DNA from: Lagopus muta
Taxonomy: Eukaryota > Chordata > Aves > Galliformes > Phasianidae
Length of the DNA: 64,000 nt
Assembly: GCF_023343835.1 (NCBI RefSeq)
Contig: NC_064437.1
Coordinates: 46,096,967 to 46,160,966, forward strand
Direction of reading: 5' to 3'
Position 1 is the first letter of the stretch; every line of letters begins with the position of its first letter. This document shows, piece by piece, positions 1-12,360 of this stretch. Under the pieces are notes generated by a model. It ran no database searches and was not told the DNA's origin. It worked only from the letters and a program-made list of their open reading frames with translations. The translations under genes were made by a program, and so were the position numbers.

Positions 1-1683
1 TTTCTACCAAGTATATTGCCATGCTTTCAAATGCTGAAAGAATGTCACACAAAACACCGTGCAATCTACACTATTTAAAGTGCTGTTCTCAACCATTATT
101 ATCCACCCTGAAGTTGTGCATGCCCAATTAATCCCTAACCAGCTTTATCCTATGCCCACATCCCAGGGCTGTATCACTCAGCCTCCAAACAAACACACAG
201 CAAACACTGAGGTGCTGCATTGCAGAGCATTATCAGAATGAGATCTCAGCCCATTTTAGTGAATCTTATAGTAAATTTATTGTCTGAAAAGAATAGATCA
301 AGGATGAGGCCTTCTCACCCCTAGGGTGAAAAAAAAAATTTAAACATCTGTCAGCAACTCAAAGAAGACACTGCCTTTTGGTATCACCAATTTAAAACCA
401 CTAGAGGTTTAAAAACCCATTACCTGAGACAGGAGTCGAAGTTGCACACCTAAGAGCTTCTAAGAAAATTCCCACTTGTCCCCTATTTTCACCTCCTTGG
501 GCTTTGTAAAAACCTCCCACAACGTAAGCTCAGGTGTGTGTCTGTACAGGAGGCTACCATCCCACCCACTGGCACTCCCCAGTGCAGCTCAGGGATGCCA
601 GCACAGCCCCAGCTGCCGCTGTGGGGGCCCAAAGGCAGCCGTCCCCAGCCTTCCTCCAGCTCTCCTTCCCTCTCACTGGAAATAAGGCATCTGCCCAATT
701 ATTGTTTGGTTCACCATACAGCAAATAAAAGGGAGGAGAGGCCACCTCACAGACAACTGAGCATCAAGGATAAACGGAACAAGCCAGCAGCTGCAGAACG
801 TTTACAGAGGAGGAACCCATTACAAGTACATCTATCACTAACACTGCACAAAAACAGTAACAGAAGGAACACCAGAAAACTGTGAGGCATCGATTGTGTA
901 AATTTGCTTAGTCAGATGGATACTATCTCCCAAGATATTTCCAATATTACAATACTGAAGCAAAGTCAGTCATCTTCCGAGAACATCCCCTGAAGTTTTG
1001 AAGCATTTCCTGCTCTTAACCAGCAAGGGAAAAGTAACTCCCGTCCTTGAGAAGCATAAGCAGCTTAGCTGAGCCTGCACACTGCTGCTTTAAATGCAGT
1101 CCATTAGGCAATGAAAACTACCAAAGGCATTCAGGGTCAAACAATTAACTTATATACATCAGATCACCTTCTCTCCAAGCCATGCATGGAAGTTATATGG
1201 AAGTGTAAGTTGCAAATATTTTCACACCTGGCCCATCCAGCTAGCTCTGGTAAACAAATTTACAGCTGCAGCTCCCTTTTTGTCCCACCTCAGCATTGAG
1301 TGACCTAAACATGACGCAGCAAAAGTAATTACACGTAACATGCGGCAGAAACCATGAACAGCTCGAGAATTAAGCAATATCCTATAGACTATACAAAGGC
1401 ATTAGATTCATGTAAATAGTAGTAATTTCATTTTTAAAGCTATTAATTACACCGTAACTCACTGGCAAGACGACTATAATGAAGTTTACGTGTGAAATAC
1501 CTAACAGTATTTTTTACATCAGCAATTGGTGCTTCCTAGACCCACGGAACTTAAGCATTCAAGCCACCAACGAGCTATGCGATCAGCCTCCAACATGGAT
1601 TAACAGGGCTTCATGTTTGCACACTTTCCAAAAGACAAGATAGATGTAAATTTACCAAGCAAGAATTCCAGCAAAGGAATATT

Positions 1684-1705
1684 GGGGGGGGGGTGGGGAA
1701 GGGGG
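1684..1705 (+). repeat. G-rich tract, quadruplex-capable
   Basis: Runs of ten, four and five G separated by T and AA. The long first run can supply two G tracts, so an intramolecular quadruplex is possible on the plus strand. Because ZSWIM8 is read from the other strand, its RNA would be C-rich here. Confidence 0.6.
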
Positions 1706-2093
1706 AAGATGAAAATGTAAGTCTCAAGAATAACAGTGTGTCAAATACACGAAGTCAGGCAAACCTGAACACATATTGGGATCTGTGAAAATTGAAGTCC
1801 TACAAATACAAGAAACAAGGCATGGATAGATTCCAGAAGGTCATACAATACTCAATATTTACAGCTTTAGCAAATTTTGCTGTGTTCCAAGGAAGAATCT
1901 GTCACATACATTGACAAGACGCCAGTAATAATGGATTGACTACAAGTAGGCATTGTTTCAGTGAACAGATCTAAAAAGAGTCCAGGTGGCAACTTGGCTA
2001 ACTTTGCTTCAAGGCTACATCACTTCTTCCATTCTTTAACTCTGGCTAGGGACACATGCTCAAAGCAGCATCTTTACCAATCTTTAGCCTAAC

Positions 2094-2122
<29 letters not shown>
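2094..2122 (+). repeat. poly-A tract (29 A)
   Basis: Uninterrupted run of 29 A followed by A-rich sequence. It is not attached to a recognisable retroposon body, so it is best treated as a simple repeat. Confidence 0.9.
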
Positions 2123-2126
<4 letters not shown>

Positions 2127-3494
2127 TTAAAAAAAAAAGTAAAATAAAGAATATAAAATGAGATTTTAAATGTTTTCAGACCTCCACTAATGCATTAATC
2201 CTGTTTACCACTATTTCCAGATGGCAAATAAAGGCCATCACCTACTTGTTTTTTCACCTCTCCAAACAGAAGAGGAAGCCAGAGTTGGTCCAAGCACTCA
2301 CCATCTCCACTGGTTCAACAAGTCACCTCTGAGTGTCTGAACTTGTGAGGAAGAAGAGCGACTGGATGCCTTCCTGTAAAGTTTCCCGCTGCTTGCAGAA
2401 AACCACAGGGCAATAATTCTTTTATCATGCTTTGCATCTACATTTCTGTAAAAAATATGGACTTGTTTTTTGTCTCTGACCTCCCTCTTTCACCTTCTCT
2501 AAGGCTGTTCTCTCCTGTATTGTAGCACCCAGCTTTATTCCCAAGAGCAGATGTGGTTTCTCCTGCAGACTTTTTTCATCTTCCCCTTTCTTATCCATTT
2601 ATCCTTTCCTTTTCTCCTACATGCCAATCCTCATCTCATATGAAAAAGGAGTCAAAAGCTACACTATTTGTCCCACAGCCACAAACTAAACCTAATGGTC
2701 AAAAGGAAGACAAAAAAGCCAATGAAGCATCAAAAAATATCACTCATGTTCCCTACCTGCAGCAGCCAACTGAGGATGTTAAGAATTTGTTTAAATACAC
2801 TACTCCTGCAGCCCTTCTGGGTCTCCTTCTGAGAAAAGGGAACCTCTTAATTTCCCCATTTTTTTCAGTACTGCCCATTTATCAACAGATTCTTATTTAA
2901 ATGCAGAAAAATCAGCACATATATTTGCCAATTGAATACACATCTTAACAGAATAAACAAGGTCAAATGTAGTTAAGTACCAACATTTTCTCCTTTCTTT
3001 TGTTTTTGTTGGAGTAAACTAGAAACACTAATAATGACTCATAATAGTAATGTTTGATTAAAACCAGGCAGTTTTCACAGAGCCATTTATCTCAAAATAC
3101 ATAGCTCCACAAAACCGTAACGGGTATATCACAGCCTGACAAAGTTCCTTTGTTTCATTCTTTTAAGAAGATATTATGTTTCCAGCTGTATGGAAACAAA
3201 TACATATGAATGAAATGTATTCAAAATAGCACTCTCTCTATAAGCTGCATCTTCAGCTGCTAAAGCACCAATAAAAGCATGGTCAAAGAAATCAGTTTCA
3301 ATGTTTTCTGATGCTGAACAAGCAGGAGGTGGCACAAGCCTTGCCAGAATGTTACTGTCCTTCCATAGATGAAGAAACAGGGAAAAAAGGATGCATCAAA
3401 AAAACCACACAGATTCTAAGCAACATGAGAATCTACTTGTTGGTAACACTGTGTATACTCATGGCCCACGAGTACACAGCATCAGAGGAGGAAA

Positions 3495-4552
3495 CTTAGA
3501 AAGGCTTGGACAGGTACACTCTTTGCTGTGTAAAAAGCCAGCTGGAGGGCTGGGCCACGGAGTGGTGGTGAATGGAGTAACATCCGGCTGGCAACCTGTC
3601 ACAAGTGTTGTTCCCCAGGGGTTGGTATTGGGGCCTGATCTGTTCACTACCTTTACTGATGACCTGGACAAAGGAATTGAGCATACCCTCAGAAAGGGAG
3701 GAAGTGTTAACCTGCTTAAGGATAGGAAGGCCCAACAGAGGGATCTGGACAGGCCAGATTGCTGGGCTGAGGCCAATGGGATGAAATTCATCAAGACCAC
3801 GTGCTGGGTCCTGCACTTTGGCCACAACAACCCCAGGCAATGCTACAGGCTAGGGGCAGAGTGGCTGGAAGACTGTATGGAAGAAACAGACCTGAACATG
3901 TTGGTCAACACTTGGCTAAATACGAGCCAGCAGTATGCCCAAATGGCTATGAAGGCCAACAGCATCCTAACTCATATCACAAATAGTGTTGGCAGCAGGA
4001 GCAGGGAAGTGATCATCCCTCTGAACTCAGCTCTGGTGAGGCTGCACCTCGAGTTCTGTGTTCAGTTTTGGGCCTCTCACAAGAAAAACATTGAGGCCAT
4101 GGAACATGTTCAGAGAAGGGCAACGAAGTTGTGAAGGTTTTGGAGCACAAGCTTTATGGGGAGCAGCTGAGGGAGCTGGGATCTTTCAATTTGCACAAGA
4201 GAAGGCTCAGAGCAGACCTTATCATTCTCTACAACTCCATGAAGGGGGTTATGGGAAGGTGGGGGTCAGCCTCTTCCCCCGCATCACTAATGATAGAACT
4301 AGAGGGAATGGCTTTAAGTTGTGCCAGAGAAGATTCAGGTTGGACACTGGGAAAAATGTCTTCTCTGAAAGAGTGTTCAGGCACTGGAACGAGTTGCCCA
4401 GGGAGGTGGTTGAGTTACTGTCCTGAAGGTGTTCAAGAAGTGTTTAGAAGTTGTGCTGAGGGACATGGTTTAGTGAGGAAATATTGGTGGTAGGTGGACG
4501 GTTGGACTGGATGATCTTGGAGGTCTTTTCTGACCTTAGTGATCCTACGAAT
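3495..4552 (+). mobile_element. CR1 LINE, decayed reverse-transcriptase 3' part
   Basis: The plus strand encodes a degraded CR1 ORF2 C-terminal half. A first frame, open to about 4134, holds the reverse-transcriptase segment [12 protein letters not shown] followed by a glycine-leucine-proline step and later [15 protein letters not shown]. Further homology then appears in other frames (EQLRELGSF near 4160, then TNDRTRGNGFKL near 4290), so at least two frameshifts have accumulated. The YADD-like catalytic core is missing: the frame jumps from the LDKGIEHTL region to GGSVNLL. The end near 4552 matches a CR1 tail (GGACTGGATGATCTTGGAGG). The copy is 5'-truncated and dead. Confidence 0.93.
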
Positions 4553-4809
4553 AACATGTGTGGCATTTCAAAATTAGAACCAGCATCTTAAATATCTTGT
4601 ACATTATGCGTGGTTGTTCTATAATCTTTAAAAATTTCTAACCTCTCTATATTATTGAGTTTAAACATATCAATTTTACTTCTGCAGAGTTTGGAAAGGG
4701 GTCAAAAATGAGAAAGAGCTTATGACAGATAATATGTATAAGAATAAAGTTGAAAAATCAACATCTAGCCATTATTCTATTTAAAAGTACTCTTACAACT
4801 GCTTTTCAG

Positions 4810-4942
4810 ACTTTTTTGGATGGGGCCCTGGGCAACCTGATCTAGTGCCTGATTTAGTGGTTGGCAATCCTGCCCACAGCAGGGGGGTTGGAACTACGTG
4901 ATCTTTGGGGTCCCTTTCAACCCAAGACAACCTATGATTTTA
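4810..4942 (+). mobile_element. CR1 LINE 3'-end fragment
   Basis: Short CR1 3' segment starting at GATGGGGCCCTGGGCAACCT and running through AGGGGGGTTGGAACTACGTG to a CCTATGATTTT tail. This is the 3' untranslated and C-terminal end of CR1 in the same orientation as the copy just upstream, but a separate insertion. Confidence 0.88.
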
Positions 4943-7900
4943 GGTGACAGAAAAAAAGCTGTTCTCTACGAAATCACAATGAAATCTTAAAAGAGATGTT
5001 TGCACTTTAAAGAGCTAAATAATACACTGGTTTTGACTCTTCCACTATTTACTTAGAGATATAAAGCTCCAAACAGTATCAAAATTAATTACAGATATTT
5101 TAAACAGACAAATATTTACTCCGGAAGTTCATTAAAGTACATAAAACATCTTTTGAAGCTGTGCATTCCTTTCTTCCCCTGGAACAAAGTACTGTATAAT
5201 AACTAGGACAGCAGACAATTAAGAGGAGATGGTTTCTGCTCCCAGTTTTGTAACTGGCATACCAGACATTGATCAAATCACTGAAGCCCATTTCTGTTCC
5301 TTCAAAGCTATACCGCAGGGGGCAGGGAGGCTGTTTGCTCACAAGACTGTCCGTGGTCCTTGATCTTTACTTTTTTATTGACTTCTTTATTATTTCTGGT
5401 TTGATATTTCTTGACATTTAACTCACTGTATTATCTTTTTCTCAACATACTAACATGAGTTGTATCACTCTGTTATCATGGACTATCAAGAACTTGATAC
5501 AGACAAGCAAAACACTCTCTTGTTCACTAAATTGAGACGCGCACACCTTTCCCTTCAATTGTGCACTAGTTTAAAAACATGTAGGGTCACCTTTGTCATA
5601 CTCAGTAGCCAGGAAGGTCACTTCACCACTTAATAATCCTGGGCATCACGACCAAGCAAAGATTCATAACCTACACTATGCAAGCAGCAGCTTTCTCAGT
5701 TGCTCAAAGCCAACATCCACTTGAGTACTTAAAACACTTACAGTCCCCCACCAACTTTTGTAAATAGATATAATTACTGAATTTACATTTGCTTAAAAAT
5801 GAACTTTTCCACAGTTATTACACAAACACCGCAAGAAAGACATTGATTTGAGAATGTCCAGAGAGGGAACAAAAGGGCTGTTCACAAGATGCATCTGAAG
5901 TTATTTACACAACTTGTATGCAGAAGAACTTTTACTCAAGATATATTATATTAGGAAACAGACTTTCATAGATCTGAACAGTTTGAACAGTTCAGTTCTC
6001 ACTTCTTTTCTCATTGAAGCTGTGAGAAATAGTGTTAAAAGGCTTAACTTCTTCTTTATATAGGTTATTATATGGCTTTATTGCTGTTCCTCAAAATGAA
6101 CCAGAATTCCAAACTTGTAAACTTGCATATTAAATCACATTTAACTGACAGCTCTTCAAACAGATCATGCTGCCATACAGTAGAAGCAATACCACTCCAG
6201 AGCACGAAGCTGACAATACCCCAGTGCAATATGCAAAGCTCCTGGACCACCTCTGCACACTGAACCCGTCTGCCTTCTGCAAACTTCCATCTTGACAACT
6301 GGCAAAGAATCACTAAAGATCAAATGAAGAGTCACAGAGATTCACCCACATTCAGTATGTTAATCTTCAAAAGGAGACCCAGAACAAAACAGATTGTAAA
6401 ACTGAATAATCTGCCTGGAGATGAGAATAGATTTAAGCTCTAACTTACATTTTTTCCCCTATACTTTTACTTATTTCTATCATAAATAAATAAACACATG
6501 TTCTCTTTTGCAGTAATGGGTTTCACCCCCCAGTACCCCCCCTAGTGACCCCAGGCACACAGTGGGGGCACAGCTCCAGGCACAGCACTCTGCACTGCCT
6601 GTACACGTGTCTCCTGCTCACTCTTACCGCTTACAATAACAAACCACATAGAGATTAAAATACCCGCTTTAAGTACTCAAAGAAGAAAACCATTTTTACA
6701 GTAAGCATTCAGAGAAGTGACACATGCAACACACTTACATGTGTTAAAACAAAGGACTGTTTTAGCATGTGTTATCCTGGGTAAAATAATAAAAAGACAT
6801 TTGCATTTAATTGTTAAGTTACACTTCTCTAGATAACTATAAACCTCAAACATGAAGTGCAGCTCGAGGTGCTTTGTCTTCACTCTGTTTTCACCTCAGG
6901 AAAGAGCTACTTATCTACAGGTAAAATATATATAGATGGGTTTTATTTTTATCCTTTAGCAATGAAGAACAGGCCAAAGAAAAATAAGGGAAGAGGTTAT
7001 AAAGAAATGGATGGGAAACAAAGGGAGAGCACAGTCCAGCAGCCAGGCTTAAACCTGCCTCCCTACCATTGCTTCACCAGAGGCAAGCATGCCCCAGAGA
7101 ACAGCCCCACTGGCTTCAGTCCACCCAAAACACACACAGTGATCGCAGGTCATTCAGAAACACAGGGATCTCTCAAGGGGGAAGGAAGGAGAAAAACACA
7201 AAGAAAAAGCCACAGGAGCTAGGAAGGCCTCCCAGTACAAAGAGGAGACACTACAACATGGAAAGAACATGCAAGACTTCTTCGGAGGGGAAGAGAAGCC
7301 TATTTAAAGGAAGAGGTTAGAGGACAGCAGCAGAGTCAAAAATGGAGCGGCCATTTCCAATCATGGCAGTAAAAACGCATTTTTCCAGACAGCTTCCTGA
7401 AGGGGTTTCTCCAGTGCCACTCCTGAAGAGAGGAACTTCACACATTCAGTTACCTCAAAAAGGCTCAGGAGCGCACAAAAGAAATGAGAAACATGTGAGA
7501 AGCATTCATCCCAAAAGGCAGAAGTATCACTGCATCGTGACACAACCTTCGGGTTTGGCAGAAACTTCCGGACAGCTTCTGAAATGTGCACCACAGCTCT
7601 GGAGCCCTGCATTTAATGATGCCCATCAGTCCTGACAGACCTGCTCTGACTTCTCTGCAGTGCCTTCAGCTCTACTGAATTGACTTTGCCTCTGCAGCTG
7701 GCAGAACCTCTGTACAACACTCAGCTTGTGGTTCAGCTGCTGCTGTGCAGTGAGACAACACTGCCAATCACTATGGATAATGGGATGCCATACAAAAATA
7801 GGGGAAATCCACTTATTAGGGTGAGAACATACAGAGAAACCTTTTTCTTACCAGCAGCTAAGCCTCCACTGTCACGTTATCTTTCCTCAGTGGACAGCTG

Positions 7901-8187
7901 AGCTCTGCTCATTTCATAAAGCATTTGCAATATCCTGTCACTAACATTCAGATTTTTAATTCGTATGAAGAACTCAATAGGCAGCTGGTACAATACTTCA
8001 GTACAATAGTTACTGTTTGGGGCTTTTTAACATCAGTGGACTTGTATATACTGTAAGGAGGTATTTAGGCTGAAAGAGATTACACTGTATCACACTAAGA
8101 AAAACCAAACAAGATGCATTACATCTGTATCTCCCAGAAATACAGACATAACCTCCCCCTTTCCATACCAGAGGCACAAAAGCAGCA

Positions 8188-8209
8188 GAAAATAAATAAA
8201 TAAATAAAT
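8188..8209 (+). repeat. (AAAT)n microsatellite
   Basis: Five consecutive AAAT units plus flanking bases; a short simple repeat inside the presumed ZSWIM8 intron. Confidence 0.85.
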
Positions 8210-8470
8210 CAACTACAGCTGTCCAATACACAGTAACAGCAAGAAAAGAGCAAACCACAATGTTCATTTCCAGCTTCCTCAGGCTCTGACTGGGCACTCC
8301 GTATGACACCAACACTCTCCTCCAAGAGCAGTCTATAGAGCACACCATATAAATTTGAAAGAGATTACCTGTTTCTCTTCATGTCTGCTACTGCAATAAC
8401 TCTTTGAGAAAGGGTTTAATTTATTGAGTTCTAACTGGCAATCTGATAACAAAACCCTTGGAGGTACACA

Positions 8471-8868
8471 ATAATAGAATGGCTTAGATTGGAAGGGACC
8501 TTAAAGATCACCCAGTTCCAACCTCTGGCCATGGGCAGGGCTGCCCCCCACCAGAACAGCTGCCCAGGGTCCCATGCAGCCTGGCCTGGAGCACCTCCAG
8601 TGATGGGACATCACAGCTCACTGGGCACCTGTGCCAGTGCCTCCGTCCGAGTAAAGAACTTCCTCCTAACATCTAACCTAAATCTCCCCTCAGTTAGTTT
8701 AAAGTCATTCCCCCCAGTCCCATCACTATCAGACCATGTAAAAAGTCCATCTCCCCTCCCTATTTATAACCTCAAGTACAGGAAGGCCACAGAGAGGTCT
8801 CCCCAGAGCCTTCTCTTCTCCAAGCTAAACAAGTCCAGCTCCCCTAGCCACCAGGCTTACATCAATTG
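8471..8868 (-). mobile_element. CR1 LINE 3'-end fragment, minus orientation
   Basis: The left end reads ATAGAATGGCTTAGATTGGA, the reverse complement of a CR1 tail. The segment continues through GGAAGGGACC, GGGCAGGGCTGCCCCCCACC and CATGCAGCCTGGCCTGGAGC, all hallmarks of CR1 3' sequence read backwards. It is 5'-truncated at the right end, near the AAGTCCAGCTCCCC segment, and carries no intact reading frame. Confidence 0.93.
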
Positions 8869-11800
8869 CCAGTGAAAAATCCAAGTACTCTAAAAAGTGA
8901 GAAGGAAAATCAGAGAACCATACTGGCTCTCATAATGGATTCCAGAAAGCAAAAGTCTATCTAGAAAATTGGAGAGAACGTAAAGAGGGTGCTTTCATTG
9001 GTAAAAATGCAATACATTGGTGGAATGTAACTTGACTAGAAGAAGGTGAGTTGGAGCCATAAAACAACTTGTGGAAGCAGATGGTTCTGAAAACACCGCA
9101 AAGACATTGTTCTTCAAAACATCTTCTCACAATGACTTGAGCAATGTCTGCCCATTACTTACTTCAGCAAGTACAACTGCATGTCTCATCAATGATGTAT
9201 ACAGGCAAATATCAGTTACAAGCATTATCTCATTCAAAAAACAAAAAAAAAAAAGATAGGTAAAAGCAAGTAATGAAGGCAGTCCATTATCCAAACAAGG
9301 CATTTCTAAAATAAAAGTTCAAAACGATTTGCTAAGTTCAAAAGGACTCTTGGTTTCCCCAGAATAGCCATGCTTTGCTGAAACTTCCTCTGGGATTTCA
9401 GCACAGGTGAACCAGTGGAAACCGACAAGAGCCAAAATCCAAGGGCATCCATAAAGGAGACGCAATGGGCTTCTCCTTCACACTATCAGTTCCACATTTG
9501 AAGAGAATACTCTTGTACAGAAAGTAACATAAGAAGACTTGACCATAAACTCAGTGAAAATTAAATGAAAGAAAAAGAACCATATTAATGGTAATATTAA
9601 AAACACTTGAGCACAAAGCAAAAGCTGCAAAATTTAAAAAGCCTGCAAGTGGTGGGGATGGTGGTTTGTTAGTTTGTTTAAGAAGAGGAATCCCCAGCCA
9701 GCAGCACTTCCCTCAGTCTCAAGAGGATTCTCTTTCAATTAATTAATGATGAATTGGACTCTCACAGGGACAAACTCAAAACAAAAAGTTAGAAATCCTC
9801 TGTGTTACATAACCCATCTGACTGATCCCAAATCAAAACACAGCCTGAGCTGCCTGACTGGAGGAAAAAGCTCACAGAATGTAGTTCCCCTTGGCTTCCC
9901 TTCGCATTTTAAATCAAAGCACTCTGCATCTAACCTCATTTTTTGCTCATGTAGGAAGCTACATCACAGGCTACTACAAAATGGTAAACCGTGTCAATAA
10001 AAAAATACACAGGCTGAATTGAGAACTACCACACTTCAGAAGACTCAGTATGACTAACATGCCCAGGATTTGGCAAGTTCTCGATGTTGCTTTTTCTGAC
10101 TACAAAAACAATGTCACAAAGAGGTGTTAAAAATAGTTAGATCTGCACAAGTTTCCTGAAATCCAAGCAGGTTCCAGACAATGAAAGGTTCCAAGTCAGC
10201 CCAGGCTCACTGGCAACACACTGCATACAGAAAAGTACCTGCAAGAGCTCTGTGTCAACGGTATTATGCATGAATCTGTAGAGTGGATAAGTAATTATTT
10301 AGGCAACAAATCCATGCTCATGCACTTCTCAAAATATCCCCACATTACAGCAAAACCTTTGTACAAAGGAATTAGATCTCTCTGCAGATAAAATCTAAAA
10401 ATATGAATTAAATACAAACAATGCCACCCTTGCCTACACAGGCTGAGAGGTCTGCAGAACCTCGAACAGCAACATCACCATAGGTGTAAATTATTACAAT
10501 TATCACAACAATCATGTCAGCTGTTCTGTTTCCCATGACAAGTGAGACACCAAAGATTACAAAAATGCACAATCTACTGAACCAATTTTTCATTTTAATA
10601 CACAACAAGTGGATGCCAATACAGGAGCAATTGCTGTTTGCTTTCCAATTTGGTCAAGAGAGCCAAAGGTACTGGGCTGGGCCCAGGAAAACACAAAATC
10701 ACATACCAAAACCCTGGAGATCACGCAACTAAAAACCAATCACCTGTTCAAGTACCAGTCTGACCGGCAGATCTCACACAAACCAGTTTTATACACCTCT
10801 GCTGAACTAGAGTCTTTCCACAGCAGCATGTTTTCAAAACCTCAGTTCCTTGCAAGCACATTACTAAACACAAGACTTAAAGCAAAACATGAAGTTTACT
10901 GTGCCCAACCCTTAGTTCTGCATCTCCAGATTCACAGCTTCAGAAAGCTAATTCCAACACTATCCATCCTCTTTGCACAAATAGGATGTTTCATAGGAAA
11001 GCCACACATCCTGCCAGTATGACCAGGATACCAAAAGCCATCCAAGTTGGATGTGCATTCAGCATTTTTCTATCTTCTTCTTTTAATTAATTTCTTTTAA
11101 ATGCCCATGCAATCCTTAGCTCTACACCTAATCAGTCAAGAGACGCAGACAGTTCCATATCTGGGACTAGGGACAGTTCACATACACTAAAAGTTTAAAA
11201 ATTAAGCTGCTCTGAAAAGCCTGTGGTTAATGCAAAGTGTACTTTCTAGTCCCAACCTAGTGATAAGTGAATGTTTGTTCATAGCATAACACTGCCAGAT
11301 TTTAGCACAACTCATTATTAATTGAACTCTCAGCGTAAGGCCATCACTCAGAAGAGAACAAAACTCTGCAGCTCAGTCAGGGAGGCAGTAACAAGGCAGC
11401 TATGGTCGCAAAGGGCAAGTAGTAACAGGGAAAGCACTGACACCAGACTGAAAGAAACTAAAGGAGATGAAAGGAAGAGTAGGAAACACTCGTGCAACTT
11501 CTTAGCACTAACTTAGCAGCTATACAGTGGTTTTAAAGATTTCTTTTTTTTCTTTAGTTCCTAATGCCTTTTTCCTGTCTACTATTAAAAAGAACCAACT
11601 GTCAGAAGAAAGGAAATAATGCAACTCTTCCGAAGCAGACACATGGAGGTTTGCTTGCCCCTTTGTCACAGTCACAAGGCCTTCTTGCTCTACTACTACA
11701 AAATAATGTTTTCATCTTAATAGAAATAAGAGAAAACTACAGAGACAGGTAAGAAAAATAGATTGTTCTACACAAATATGTGAAGTTGTACAGCAATTAT

Positions 11801-12182
11801 AAGAACCTTTATGATACCTTAGTCTAATTTAATCAATGCAACTAGGACCCAATGTGAGTATAACTATTCCTGAACAAGTTTGTTCTTTGGTTACCAAAGG
11901 CTACTTTCAGATTTCCAACAGCAAGTTCAGAAAACGTACTCAGAAAAGCAGCACTAGGGTATGACTGAGATCACACAGGTGAGAACTCATCCAAAACTCT
12001 GCTTTGTGTTAACATCCCACATAAACTCTCGTCTCAGCCTGCGGTCAGAGCTGCCCTCACAGCCATCCCACACCGCCTTCTGCTCACACCTTCAGCACCC
12101 TGTGGCTCTCCTCACCCCCAGCGCCTCATAACCCCGGCCACCACGTGTCCTCAGCACACCCGAGGATGCCAGGCGATCTCAC

Positions 12183-12360
12183 CTTTCATTTTGACAGTGG
12201 GAGAATTGGGTCCGGCCGATTGCTTCCGCCATCCTCTCCAGTTCTGGCAAAGGCTCTCTGCCTCTGAGATGAAGGAACAAAGGGAGTCCTCCTCAAAGTG
12301 ATCGGAGTCCTCGAAGGAGAACCTCTCCCCGTCCTCCCACTCCGCAAACATGAGTTCCAT
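12183..12360 (-). CDS. ZSWIM8: ZSWIM8 first coding exon (N-terminus)
   Basis: Encodes 59 residues plus one base, starting at the ATG at 12360. The product begins MELMFAEWEDGERFSF and continues with an acidic stretch (FEEDSLCSF), ESLCQNWRGWRKQSA and GPNSPTVKMK, which I recognise as the N-terminus of ZSWIM8. It ends at a consensus donor (AAAG then GTGAGA) in phase 1. ZSWIM8 is a SWIM-type zinc-finger protein acting as substrate receptor of a CUL3 ubiquitin ligase; it destroys Argonaute during target-directed microRNA degradation. The SWIM domain lies in later exons outside the window. In the human form I remember a glycine-rich run after NSPT; here the exon ends with VKMK, a shorter variant. 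An in-frame TTG and GTG lie just upstream but the ATG is preferred. The exon adjoins a CpG island on its 5' side. Confidence 0.95.

Larger units (their letters stand above)
1..12182 (-). other. ZSWIM8: ZSWIM8 intron 1 (inferred)
   Basis: This stretch lies just downstream of the ZSWIM8 exon 1 donor, on the transcribed side, so it should be the first intron. I found no open segment on the minus strand resembling the next ZSWIM8 coding exon, so the intron probably runs past the left edge; a short exon could have escaped me. It holds three CR1 fragments, a 29-base A run, a G-rich tract and an AAAT microsatellite. The remaining open frames are short, unrelated to known proteins and look like chance. 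Confidence 0.6.

Noticed and set aside
3391-4134. 247-codon plus-strand frame as a host gene
   Set aside because: Its sequence is the reverse-transcriptase C-terminal region of a CR1 LINE, with frameshifts downstream and a CR1 tail.
10609-11022. 137-codon plus-strand frame in ZSWIM8 intron 1
   Set aside because: No similarity, no splice context, unremarkable length for this amount of DNA.
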